Source: Planococcus lenghuensis
GTDB taxonomy: Bacteria > Bacillota > Bacilli > Bacillales_A > Planococcaceae
Length of the DNA: 64,000 nt
Assembly: GCF_001999905.1 (NCBI RefSeq)
Contig: NZ_CP019640.1
Span: forward strand, 2,522,001 to 2,586,000
Direction of reading: 5' to 3'
The position numbers and the translations under genes are program-made. Below, in pieces: positions 54,339 to 61,780 of the stretch. The notes below the pieces were generated by a model that searched no databases, was not told the DNA's origin, and was given only the letters and a program-made list of their open reading frames with translations. Each line of letters opens with the position of its first letter. Within the stretch, counting starts at the first letter, position 1.

Positions 54339-55442
54339 TTAGAATGGCCGGGATGAAGGCGGTAAATCGTCATTGCGGATACTGCGGCGATTTCGCCCAT
54401 CATCCGGCAGGTCGTCTTCACGATCGCTGCGTTCCCGCTTGTCAGTGACCACTCGTTTTTCCCGCTTTGTTTCCGCAAGATGCTGTTCCTCTGAATCCCG
54501 CCCGAATGGTGCCGGACCGAGATTCGGATCGTTGCCGGGTGAAAATTCATCGTCACTGCGGTTCACCCCATCATTGCGGTCTTCATACGGATGATCTTGA
54601 TGACGGTCGGCTTCTTGTTCTGTTTCCCGCAGCAGACCTGGTTCATGGTTAGTACGGGCACTCGATCGCGGTTCAATATCATCCTTACTTGATGATGGAT
54701 GAATCGGAGAACCATGCTCTTCTTCATTATTGCTTGCTTTATGTGCGGCTCTCTCACCTTTTTGCACGTCCTTGTCAATGATTCGGGCATCAGGATGCCG
54801 CACATCGTCTCCCCGCTCTTCGTGGCGGTCAAACAAAGCATATGCCGTATTGCGGCCATGGATACCGTCATCGTCTTTAATATGCTTCCCTTCGATATAC
54901 CGGTCATCAACATAACGGGAATCATTCTGCGTCTGTTCCGCTTCTGGTGTGGGCCGGCTTGTATTATCTTCTGCCCGGCGTGTTTCCGTTCTGTTATCAG
55001 TTGAATCAATCACGATGCGTTCTGCCGTATAGTCGGTCTCACTGGTCTCATCTTCTTCAAAATTCGTTCCGGCTGCGATCACCCGGCCATCATCGAATTT
55101 ATCCCCCACCGTCGTTCCCGTATCGTTGATCCTATCACGGCGCGGTACTCCGTGATCCGCATAAATTACTGCTCCACCGCGGTTAAGCCCATCCTTGAAC
55201 TTTCCCTGATCCGTTTCTGTCAGGTTCAATTCGCGGAAGCGTTCTTCGTTTAAGTCCCTGTCTGTGTAGAAAGATTTGAATCTCTCTGTTCCATCTGAGA
55301 CGTGTTGAATCAATTCGCTTTCATTGCTTGCAAGTATATGCAAATCTCTTTCGTTATAACCCTGCAACTTCAGCTCTTCCACTTTCCGGTCCAGTTCATC
55401 CGGTGTATAAATCACTTCTACTAAACGTTCATTTGACTTCAT
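54339..55442 (-). CDS. YflT-domain general stress protein with long disordered tail
   Basis: 367 residues. The first about 100 form a YflT-type domain (VEVIYTPDELDRKVEELKLQGY, then RDLHILASNE, and a GGAVIYADH strand). The remaining about 260 residues are extremely hydrophilic (Asp, Glu, Arg, His, Asn, Ser) with no predicted fold, hydrophilin-like. A clear sigma-B-like promoter lies upstream (55481-55507), so induction by general stress is expected. It is a paralogue of the protein at 57055-57735. Molecular role unknown. Confidence 0.78.
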   Translation of the reverse strand: MKSNERLVEVIYTPDELDRKVEELKLQGYNERDLHILASNESELIQHVSDGTERFKSFYTDRDLNEERFRELNLTETDQGKFKDGLNRGGAVIYADHGVPRRDRINDTGTTVGDKFDDGRVIAAGTNFEEDETSETDYTAERIVIDSTDNRTETRRAEDNTSRPTPEAEQTQNDSRYVDDRYIEGKHIKDDDGIHGRNTAYALFDRHEERGDDVRHPDARIIDKDVQKGERAAHKASNNEEEHGSPIHPSSSKDDIEPRSSARTNHEPGLLRETEQEADRHQDHPYEDRNDGVNRSDDEFSPGNDPNLGPAPFGRDSEEQHLAETKREKRVVTDKRERSDREDDLPDDGRNRRSIRNDDLPPSSRPF

Positions 55443-55480
55443 AGTTAGCCTCCTGTCTTCAAAATATGTCTACTTTCTAT

Positions 55481-55507
55481 GTACCCGGTGCCCCAGAACC
55501 ATTAAAC
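55481..55507 (-). promoter_or_regulatory. Sigma-B promoter of the first YflT-domain gene
   Basis: On the minus strand GTTTAA (55502-55507), a 15-bp spacer and GGGTAC (55481-55486), 38 bp before the ATG. Confidence 0.72.
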
Positions 55508-55540
55508 CATCCTGTGGCGGTGTGAATGACAGATAAATGC

Positions 55541-55570
55541 AAAAAACTGCCCCCCGTTCGGGAGCAGTTT
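55541..55570 (-). terminator. Terminator after mleA
   Basis: AAACTGC...GCAGTTT with inner CCCG/CGGG pairs, TTTTTT following on the minus strand. Confidence 0.85.
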
Positions 55571-55575
55571 CAGCG

Positions 55576-56895
55576 TTATTTGGCTTTGATTGAAGCGACA
55601 CGTTCCACTGCTTCTGCGACCGCCTGATGTACCGCGGGGTTCAGCGCATTCGGCACAAGATCGCCCGGTCTTGTATTATCCACGATCGCTTCTGCTGCTG
55701 CGATCAGCATCGCATATGTGATTTCCTTAGCTTCCGCATTCAATGCGCCGCGGAATATTCCCGGGAAGCCCAGCACGTTATTGACGAGACGTCCGTCAGC
55801 AGCAAATGCAGCACCGGCCTCAAGCGCATCTTCCGGTCGGATTTCCGGATGTGGATTGGACAAGGCCAGGATGACTTGCCCCTTTTTCACCATTTCCGGT
55901 TTTATGAGCCCTTGTACGCCTGTTGTCGCAATGACGATGTCACATGTATCCATCAAATCATTGAGCGAATCCATTGTTTTTCCGCCATAACCTTTTAGTC
56001 GGTTTACTGCTTCTTCGTTCAGATCAATGCCGAATACATCCTTCACTCCATATGCCATGAGCATTCTGCAGATTGCAATGCCGGCTGCCCCCAGTCCGAT
56101 CTGTCCCACTACCGCCTTTGCAGGATCAATCTCCGCCGCTTTGCAGGCTGTCAGAAATGAAGCAAGTGTCACGACAGCTGTTCCGTGCTGATCATCATGC
56201 ATGACCGGAATCGGCAGCTCCGCTTTCAGCCGTTCTTCAATTTCAAAACAATGAGGGGATCCGATATCCTCAAGCAAGATTGCACCGTAGCTCTGATGGA
56301 TGTGTTTCACTGTCTCCACTACTTTGTCCGGATCGCTCGTGTCCAGTAAAACCGGTACACCGCTGATACCTGCAAACTGGTCAAACAGAACAGCTTTCCC
56401 TTCCATGACGGGCATACCTGCGACCGGCCCGATGTTTCCCAATCCCAAAACCGCAGTACCGTCAGTCACAATGGCCACTGTATTGCCGATGCTTGTGAAG
56501 TAGCGGGCCTTTTCCGGATGCCGCTGGATCTCTTCGCACACATTCGCTACTCCAGGCGTATAAACCCGGCGCAGGTCACTCAGCGACCGGACGTCCGTCT
56601 TGCTCTTCATATGAATTTTGCCGCCCTCATGCGCCTTTAGCACATCATCAGTCACAGCAAGGATTTTCACACCATTACCAAGTGCTTCCACTTCACTAAC
56701 AACCGCATTCAGTTCATCGTCGTCTTCACAGACAACTGTAATATCACGCACCGTTGAAAGCGTGCCGATTTTAATTGTTTTAATGTCACCGATATCGCCG
56801 CCGACATTTCCAATAGCCGTCGCCACTTTTGCAAAACTGCCGGGTGCTGATGGGATTTCTACGATCAATGTCCGAATAACTTGTCTTTCTGTCAT
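55576..56895 (-). CDS. mleA: NAD-type malic/malolactic enzyme with ACT domain
   Basis: 439 residues, the same length as B. subtilis MleA. The N-terminal ACT domain (about 5-80) is followed by the malic N-domain (RRVYTPGVANVCEEI; DGTAVLGLGNIGP; DDQHGTAVV). The NAD-binding part includes QIGLGAAGIAIC, and a C-terminal LSNPHPEIRPEDAL. It decarboxylates malate. The matching antiporter gene mleN lies upstream with only a stress gene between. AGGAGGGTC precedes the ATG. Confidence 0.92.
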   Translation of the reverse strand: MTERQVIRTLIVEIPSAPGSFAKVATAIGNVGGDIGDIKTIKIGTLSTVRDITVVCEDDDELNAVVSEVEALGNGVKILAVTDDVLKAHEGGKIHMKSKTDVRSLSDLRRVYTPGVANVCEEIQRHPEKARYFTSIGNTVAIVTDGTAVLGLGNIGPVAGMPVMEGKAVLFDQFAGISGVPVLLDTSDPDKVVETVKHIHQSYGAILLEDIGSPHCFEIEERLKAELPIPVMHDDQHGTAVVTLASFLTACKAAEIDPAKAVVGQIGLGAAGIAICRMLMAYGVKDVFGIDLNEEAVNRLKGYGGKTMDSLNDLMDTCDIVIATTGVQGLIKPEMVKKGQVILALSNPHPEIRPEDALEAGAAFAADGRLVNNVLGFPGIFRGALNAEAKEITYAMLIAAAEAIVDNTRPGDLVPNALNPAVHQAVAEAVERVASIKAK

Positions 56896-57003
56896 AAAGA
56901 CCCTCCTCTGGAATATGCTCTTCTATGTTACGTTATCCCCTTTAAATGGTACAGCAAAAACAGCAAAGAATCCCTTCAGACAATAAGATATCACCTATGA
57001 ACA

Positions 57004-57037
57004 TAAAAAAATCATCATGCAGCTGTTGCTGCATGAT
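57004..57037 (-). terminator. Terminator after the second YflT-domain gene
   Basis: ATCATGCAGC / GCTGCATGAT with loop TGTT, T tract on the minus strand. Confidence 0.85.
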
Positions 57038-57054
57038 AATTCTGATTCAGCTTC

Positions 57055-57735
57055 CTATTGTTCAGGATTGGAATTTGTCTCTGTCTTGCTCATTCCAGCG
57101 CGGGGTCGCTGAACAAATGGTTTTTCTCCTTCAGTGAACGAGTAATGATTGATATCCTTCAGCAGGATTGGGAATACCATGAAATCACCTGTTGGGATGA
57201 AGGTTTCTCCTTCGGCGAACCGCTCTTCCTGCTGGCCGTAATTATTATCAACTGAATTGACATACTGATTCGTTGACGGCGAAATATGGGCATCTGGCGC
57301 GTCTGCACCGGCTGCGGATCGGTCCTTGAAGTCACCGTCCCGGACTGCATCAACCGGTCCTCGGTCATGTCCGGTTTCTGCTGCAGCCGCTGCAGTTCCC
57401 GCTTCTTCTTCCACATAAAGCAAAACGCCGCCGCTTCGAATAGCTTCCCGGCACTTCTCACGTTCAGCATCGGTCAGATGGAGTGCATTCAGTCCTTCAT
57501 CGGCCTGATCCCGGCCACTTAAAAAGTTTTTGAATTTATCTGCAAACGAAGAATTGCTATGATCTGATTCCACTTGAATTCCCATCCCTTGTTCCCAGGA
57601 CCGGAATTTCTTTTCGTCATCCGCAATTACATGAATATCGTGTGCGCGATACCCCTTTTTCTCCAGGTCAAGAATCCAGTTTCTTGCTTCGGCATCAGAA
57701 AACGCGATACCTGCCAGTTCTTTATTCACGTGCAT
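57055..57735 (-). CDS. Second YflT-domain stress protein
   Basis: 226 residues. The N-terminal about 110 form a YflT-like domain (ELAGIAFSDAEARNWILDLE, KKGYRAHDIHVIADDEK, then a GGVLLYVEEE strand), followed by an Ala/Asp/Asn-rich disordered tail. The sigma-B-like promoter upstream has the same 15-bp spacer as the first YflT gene. It is inserted between mleN and mleA, which are adjacent in B. subtilis. ATG 57735 has GGAGG about 10 nt upstream. Function unknown. Confidence 0.75.
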   Translation of the reverse strand: MHVNKELAGIAFSDAEARNWILDLEKKGYRAHDIHVIADDEKKFRSWEQGMGIQVESDHSNSSFADKFKNFLSGRDQADEGLNALHLTDAEREKCREAIRSGGVLLYVEEEAGTAAAAAETGHDRGPVDAVRDGDFKDRSAAGADAPDAHISPSTNQYVNSVDNNYGQQEERFAEGETFIPTGDFMVFPILLKDINHYSFTEGEKPFVQRPRAGMSKTETNSNPEQ

Positions 57736-57774
57736 AGTGAAAACCTCCATTGAGTCTGATAGTATTATTCATCT

Positions 57775-57801
57775 TTACCCGACTCCCGAGAATCCCTAAA
57801 C
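57775..57801 (-). promoter_or_regulatory. Sigma-B promoter of the second YflT-domain gene
   Basis: On the minus strand GTTTAG (57796-57801), a 15-bp spacer and GGGTAA (57775-57780). Confidence 0.75.
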
Positions 57802-57805
57802 ACAA

Positions 57806-57837
57806 CAGCCTCTCAGCATGAAGAAACTGAGGGGCTG
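57806..57837 (-). terminator. Hairpin after mleN
   Basis: CAGCCTCTCAG / CTGAGGGGCTG; only a short T-rich tail, so termination may be incomplete. Confidence 0.6.
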
Positions 57838-57848
57838 CGCACTGTTTA

Positions 57849-59255
57849 TTATTCAGGCTGGACAGTATCCGGTGTATAATCGTCTGACTGTTGTTTCGTT
57901 ATCGTAAAACCGGTCAGTCCGTAGATGATGGAAATGAGCGGCACAGTGTAATTGAAGACCGCAAACGCCGCATATTCAAACGCACTGACACCAAGTGTTC
58001 CGAGAATAAAGACACCACATGTATTCCAAGCAAAGAAAACAGAAGTCAATGTCCCGCCGTCTTCAAGGGCGCGGGATAAGTTTTTAGAGGCCAAGTTCTT
58101 TTCCTTGTACGAACTCGCATACATCCGGGAGGGGACTACGATCGAAATGTACTGCTCGGCGCACATAGCATTCGTTGCAGTCGCTGATAACACAGTGGAA
58201 GCAACAAGCCGGCCGCCGGTTTTGGCCATTTTCAAAATCTGGGCCATGATTGCCTTCAGCATTCCGGTATATTCAAGAATACCGCCAAACGACATTGCCA
58301 CGAGAATCATGGAAACGGTATACATCATTGAATCGAGGCCGCCCCGATTGAACAGATCATCCACGAGAATGTTACCTGTTTCAATAACATATCCGCCCTG
58401 CAGAACACCGACCGCTTCCGAAAGCGATCCACCCTGCACGAAGATCTGCGCAACAAAACCAAGGAGCACACCGACCAACAATGCCGGGATGGCAGGAACT
58501 TTAAAACCGACCATTACGAAAACAGCCAGCGGAATCAGGAGCAGCCATGGCGAAATAACGAAGCTGTCCTGCAATACAGCCATCGTCGTTGCGATATCTG
58601 CTGTGTCAGTACCTGCAGCTGAAAAATCCCGGCCCAAAAACCAGAAAACAGCGAGCGCAATGATGAAACCAGGCACCGTTGTCCACCACATATGCTTAAT
58701 GTGAACGAATAAATCCGTACCGGTCAACCCGGCTGCTAAATTGGTCGTATCTGAAAGCGGTGACATTTTATCCCCAAAATAAGATCCGGAGATGACCGCT
58801 CCCGCAATCATCGCAGGAGGAATTCCCATGCTGAGTCCAATGCCCATTCCGGCAACTCCGATTGTCCCCATCGTTGACCAGGAGCTTCCAATGGCCAGCG
58901 AAACCACTGCACAAATTACAGCGATTGACACAAGAAAGAGGGCCGGTGTTAAAATATTCAGCCCATACAGGATCATGGTAGCCACTACACCGCTTCCGAT
59001 CCACGAGCCGATAATAAGACCGATTAAGATAATGATGATGATGGCCGGCAAAGCAAGCCGGATGCCTTTGTACATCGCTTCTTCAATGTCTTCCCATTTA
59101 CTTCCGGACCGCCAGGCAACCAGCGCTGCAACAGCCGTACCGAACAGAAGCGGCATATGTGGCCCCTGTTCCAGGTATACGATGGTGATGAGCATAGCTG
59201 CAATCATTGCAATCAGCGGCACAATCGCCCACCAGAAAGATATCCGATTTTCCAT
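57849..59255 (-). CDS. mleN: NhaC-family antiporter, MleN type (malate/lactate, H+/Na+)
   Basis: 468 residues, equal to B. subtilis MleN, with about eleven membrane helices. The NhaC motifs are present: SSWSTMGTIGVAGMGIG, SGSYFGDKMSPLSDTTNLAAG, and FAWNTCGVFILGTLG. Expected to exchange malate for lactate coupled to proton and sodium movement. mleA is its metabolic partner. A promoter lies upstream (59296-59324) and AAAGGGG precedes the ATG. Confidence 0.9.
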   Translation of the reverse strand: MENRISFWWAIVPLIAMIAAMLITIVYLEQGPHMPLLFGTAVAALVAWRSGSKWEDIEEAMYKGIRLALPAIIIIILIGLIIGSWIGSGVVATMILYGLNILTPALFLVSIAVICAVVSLAIGSSWSTMGTIGVAGMGIGLSMGIPPAMIAGAVISGSYFGDKMSPLSDTTNLAAGLTGTDLFVHIKHMWWTTVPGFIIALAVFWFLGRDFSAAGTDTADIATTMAVLQDSFVISPWLLLIPLAVFVMVGFKVPAIPALLVGVLLGFVAQIFVQGGSLSEAVGVLQGGYVIETGNILVDDLFNRGGLDSMMYTVSMILVAMSFGGILEYTGMLKAIMAQILKMAKTGGRLVASTVLSATATNAMCAEQYISIVVPSRMYASSYKEKNLASKNLSRALEDGGTLTSVFFAWNTCGVFILGTLGVSAFEYAAFAVFNYTVPLISIIYGLTGFTITKQQSDDYTPDTVQPE

Positions 59256-59295
59256 TCATGTTCCCCTTTTCGTCTATTTTTAATAAAAACCTGCC

Positions 59296-59324
59296 ATTTT
59301 AATATTCTCTCCATATTCCGACAA
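59296..59324 (-). promoter_or_regulatory. mleN promoter
   Basis: On the minus strand TTGTCG (59319-59324), a 17-bp spacer and TAAAAT (59296-59301). Confidence 0.65.
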
Positions 59325-59448
59325 GAAATCAAGCCTATTTTTTATACAGTACTGAATATTTAATTAGATACCAACGGACTACAAGATCGAACGAACTAGT
59401 TTGATTTCGAGACTTTCATACGCAAAAAGTTTCATTTTAGGAATTTTC

Positions 59449-59489
59449 ACAAAAAACGTTAATTCATTTTTTGTAAAAAGTGGTAGTAT
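59449..59489 (+). promoter_or_regulatory. Promoter and inverted repeat upstream of the RRNPP regulator
   Basis: ACAAAAAA (59449-59456) and TTTTTTGT (59467-59474) form an 8-bp inverted repeat with a 10-bp gap. An extended -10 TGGTAGTAT (59481-59489) follows. The repeat covers the -35 position, a natural place for autoregulation. The rest of 59325-59643 is AT-rich leader with no separate gene; 59610-59617 can pair with the regulator's ribosome site. Confidence 0.5.
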
Positions 59490-59643
59490 GAAAAATAGAA
59501 AACTCTTCGCTGAAACGGAGGCGGATCTCATCGTATTAGGCAGTCGTTTAACCACGTCGGTTACAAAACCATCCGGACGTGTCCTGAATGGAAAACCCAG
59601 AATTGCCAGCTTCCTCCCCGCCGGTCCTGAAAGGAGAAGTCGA

Positions 59644-60933
59644 ATGGAAACTGGAGCCCGCATCAAATATCATCGAATAAAACAGCAGCTGGAACTGAGC
59701 GACCTGGCAGCAGACCTTCTGCTTCCAGCTGAGCTAAAAAAAATCGAGTTAGGCGAAATTACCCCTTCACCTGAAGTATTAAAAGCGTTATGTGAAAAAC
59801 TTAAAATCCCGTTAAATCCAATTGAAAATCCGATTGGACAAGAATTGATCGAGCAATTCAAGGAAATGCTGCTGCATCCGCAAGAACGAATCCGGATCAG
59901 AGAGCATTACTATTTCATTTTGCAGCACCCTCTGCTCAACATTGATGAAGAAGTAGAGCTGGAATATAGCATTCAATTGATTCGTTTCTTCGTCATCACA
60001 GGAGACTTAGATGGCGCTGGAGAAAAGATTCAAGAACTAGAAAAATTCAAAGAATTTATGAACCAAGAGCAGTACTATCTATTCCATAAATATTGCGGGA
60101 ACCATAATTACATGATAAAGAATTTTGATGAAGCGCTGAATTTATACTTACTTGCAGAAAAAATCGCTCCATCTTCTGTATTACCAACTGAATGTGGTGA
60201 CCTGTATTATTCTATAGCTATATCTGCTGCACAGTTGCACAAAAATGAAGTAGCTGATAAATATTCTCGAATGGCACTTGCTATCTATGAAGAAGAATTC
60301 GTACCTAAACGTATCGTTGAGTGTCATATTAACCTTGGTATTACGCAGCAGCGTTTAAAAAATTTCAAAGCATCACTTGACCATTTAAAAATCGCTTTAA
60401 AAATCGGCAAAAAGTTGAATATTAATAATTTACTATATATTTCTGAGTTTAATTGTAGTATTTTCTACTACGCCCACCGAGATTTCAACTCTTCAATTCA
60501 TCACATGGAAAATTGCCTCAACTATATACCTGATGAATATATTGCTGATAAATTGGCCGCGTACTGTTTACTTGTAAAATGCTGTTTCGAGAAACAAGAT
60601 TATATAGGACTTCAGAAATGGATGAAGACAGGAAACAATTTAGTAATCGATAATAATATTGATCTTAACTCTCCAACTAATCAAAAGTTTAGCGAAGCCT
60701 ATTACGAATTCCGGTGTCTACAAAATCTCTATGAAGAAAATTACACTGCATTCGAAAAAGATGCGCTAAAAAGCCTAATTCCGGTATTAGAAACCGATAA
60801 AAATTTTCACGATCTGGCATATTATTATGGACATTTGGGTAATGTATACTTGAAATTAGGAAAATTCAAGAAGTCTGCTATAATGCTAAGTGAGGCTCAA
60901 GAAGCTCTTAAAAAATTCAATAGTTTTCATTGA
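59644..60933 (+). CDS. RRNPP-type quorum-sensing regulator (XRE HTH plus TPR)
   Basis: 429 residues. N-terminal XRE helix-turn-helix (about 1-60: ARIKYHRIKQQLELSDLA, LKKIELGEITPSPEVLKALC), then about 370 all-helical residues. These show TPR-like units (YCGNHNYMIKNFDEALNLYL; INLGITQQRLKNFKASLDHL; YYGHLGNVYLKLGKFKKSAI). This layout is that of PlcR, NprR, Rgg and AimR-like receptors, which bind imported peptides and change DNA binding. ATG 59644 has AAAGGAG 7 nt upstream; the in-frame stretch from 59401 lacks a site. The gene is AT-rich against its surroundings, suggesting acquisition. A peptide precursor follows 12 bp later. Not assigned to a named subfamily. Confidence 0.88.
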   Translation: METGARIKYHRIKQQLELSDLAADLLLPAELKKIELGEITPSPEVLKALCEKLKIPLNPIENPIGQELIEQFKEMLLHPQERIRIREHYYFILQHPLLNIDEEVELEYSIQLIRFFVITGDLDGAGEKIQELEKFKEFMNQEQYYLFHKYCGNHNYMIKNFDEALNLYLLAEKIAPSSVLPTECGDLYYSIAISAAQLHKNEVADKYSRMALAIYEEEFVPKRIVECHINLGITQQRLKNFKASLDHLKIALKIGKKLNINNLLYISEFNCSIFYYAHRDFNSSIHHMENCLNYIPDEYIADKLAAYCLLVKCCFEKQDYIGLQKWMKTGNNLVIDNNIDLNSPTNQKFSEAYYEFRCLQNLYEENYTAFEKDALKSLIPVLETDKNFHDLAYYYGHLGNVYLKLGKFKKSAIMLSEAQEALKKFNSFH

Positions 60934-60945
60934 AGGAGGATTCTT

Positions 60946-61284
60946 ATGAGAAAAGCAAGCATTTTTGTTCTACTAACAGGTGTTTTTTTTACCAGTTTAG
61001 TTTCTCACCCTAGCACACTTGATAGCACTAATACAATTGCAGCTCGGGAGATTATCCCGGAGCCTTGGAGCTCGAAGCATGAAATCGCAGCTCGGGAAAT
61101 CATTCCGGAACCTTGGAGCCCGAAGTATGAAATCGCAGCTCGGGAAATCATTCCGGAACCTTGGAGCCCGAAGTATGAAATCGCAGCTCGGGAAATCATT
61201 CCGGAACCTTGGAGCCCGAAGTATGAAATCGCAGCTCGAGAGATTATCCCAGAACCTTGGAGCTCTAAATACACATCGGTGTAG
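60946..61284 (+). CDS. Candidate multicopy peptide pheromone precursor (five tandem 16-residue repeats)
   Basis: 112 residues. The N-terminus MRKASIFVLLTGVFFTSLV looks like a Sec export signal. A short spacer (to residue 30) is followed by five head-to-tail 16-residue units: IAAREIIPEPWSSKHE, three copies of IAAREIIPEPWSPKYE and IAAREIIPEPWSSKYT, then SV. IAAREIIPEPWS is invariant. GGAGG lies just after the regulator stop, and the start is 12 bp downstream, so translation is probably coupled. The natural reading is a secreted precursor cut into up to five signals read by the upstream regulator. No bacteriocin or enzyme motif. Function inferred. Confidence 0.8.
   Translation: MRKASIFVLLTGVFFTSLVSHPSTLDSTNTIAAREIIPEPWSSKHEIAAREIIPEPWSPKYEIAAREIIPEPWSPKYEIAAREIIPEPWSPKYEIAAREIIPEPWSSKYTSV
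61036..61275 (+). repeat. Five 48-bp tandem repeats inside the precursor gene
   Basis: Units at 61036-61083, 61084-61131, 61132-61179, 61180-61227 and 61228-61275. Units 2-4 are identical over 48 bp. Units 1 and 5 differ from them mostly at third codon positions. Confidence 0.98.
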
Positions 61285-61300
61285 AGCATAACCTTACATA

Positions 61301-61336
61301 AAGAGCACTGTCAGTATTCGTGACAGTGCTCTTTTA
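61301..61336 (+). terminator. Terminator of the regulator-pheromone operon
   Basis: AAGAGCACTGTCA / TGACAGTGCTCTT with a 7-nt loop and TT-rich tail. Confidence 0.88.
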
Positions 61337-61449
61337 ATATCCACTTATCCTTAACTGCAATTGCTGGCTCGTAGGTTTTCGGAACAGGCTAAGCGACTGC
61401 TTTGCACCTTGCCTAAAAAATGAGGCATAACTGATTCCTACCTTTACAG

Positions 61450-61728
61450 CTACCGGTTAATCGGATCATGATAATATATGTATGCTAAAATGTCTTCCCC
61501 TTCTGCGGATTGCCATTCCTTCCACTGCTCTGATTCTTCATCAAAATATTCAAATCCAAAAATGTAATTGGATTTACGGTCCTGCCGTTCGAATTCCATG
61601 ATGAAAATTTTAATTACTTTTGCCGCCGTTTCGACTGAATCGACCTCATAGTCCCGGAAATGCTCTTTTCGGTTATCCAAGAAAACAGCAAACCAGACAC
61701 GGTATTTTCCTCCCGCTTCTTTTCGCAT
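61450..61728 (-). CDS. Hypothetical protein (92 aa)
   Basis: I do not recognise the family. It is a soluble, charged protein rich in aromatics (KYRVWFAVFLDNRKEHFRDYE; FGFEYFDEESEQWKEW), probably a small alpha/beta fold. No signal peptide or membrane helix. A purine-rich ribosome site (GGGGAGGGCTGGAGG) precedes ATG 61728. It is 52 bp downstream of the glycosyltransferase-like gene on the same strand. Confidence 0.55.
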   Translation of the reverse strand: MRKEAGGKYRVWFAVFLDNRKEHFRDYEVDSVETAAKVIKIFIMEFERQDRKSNYIFGFEYFDEESEQWKEWQSAEGEDILAYIYYHDPINR

Positions 61729-61780
61729 GACCTCCAGCCCTCCCCTTTTTTACGTGGCCAGTCAGCCGCCAATCGCAAAA

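Noticed and set aside
59401-59643. N-terminal extension of the RRNPP regulator in the same open frame
   Set aside because: No ribosome site at 59401 or 59488; the HTH begins normally right after ATG 59644, which has AAAGGAG.
61005-61289. Antisense ORF with LQGSGMISRAAISYFG repeats
   Set aside because: Mirror of the precursor repeats; lacks a ribosome site and signal peptide, whereas the plus-strand frame has both and shows synonymous divergence.
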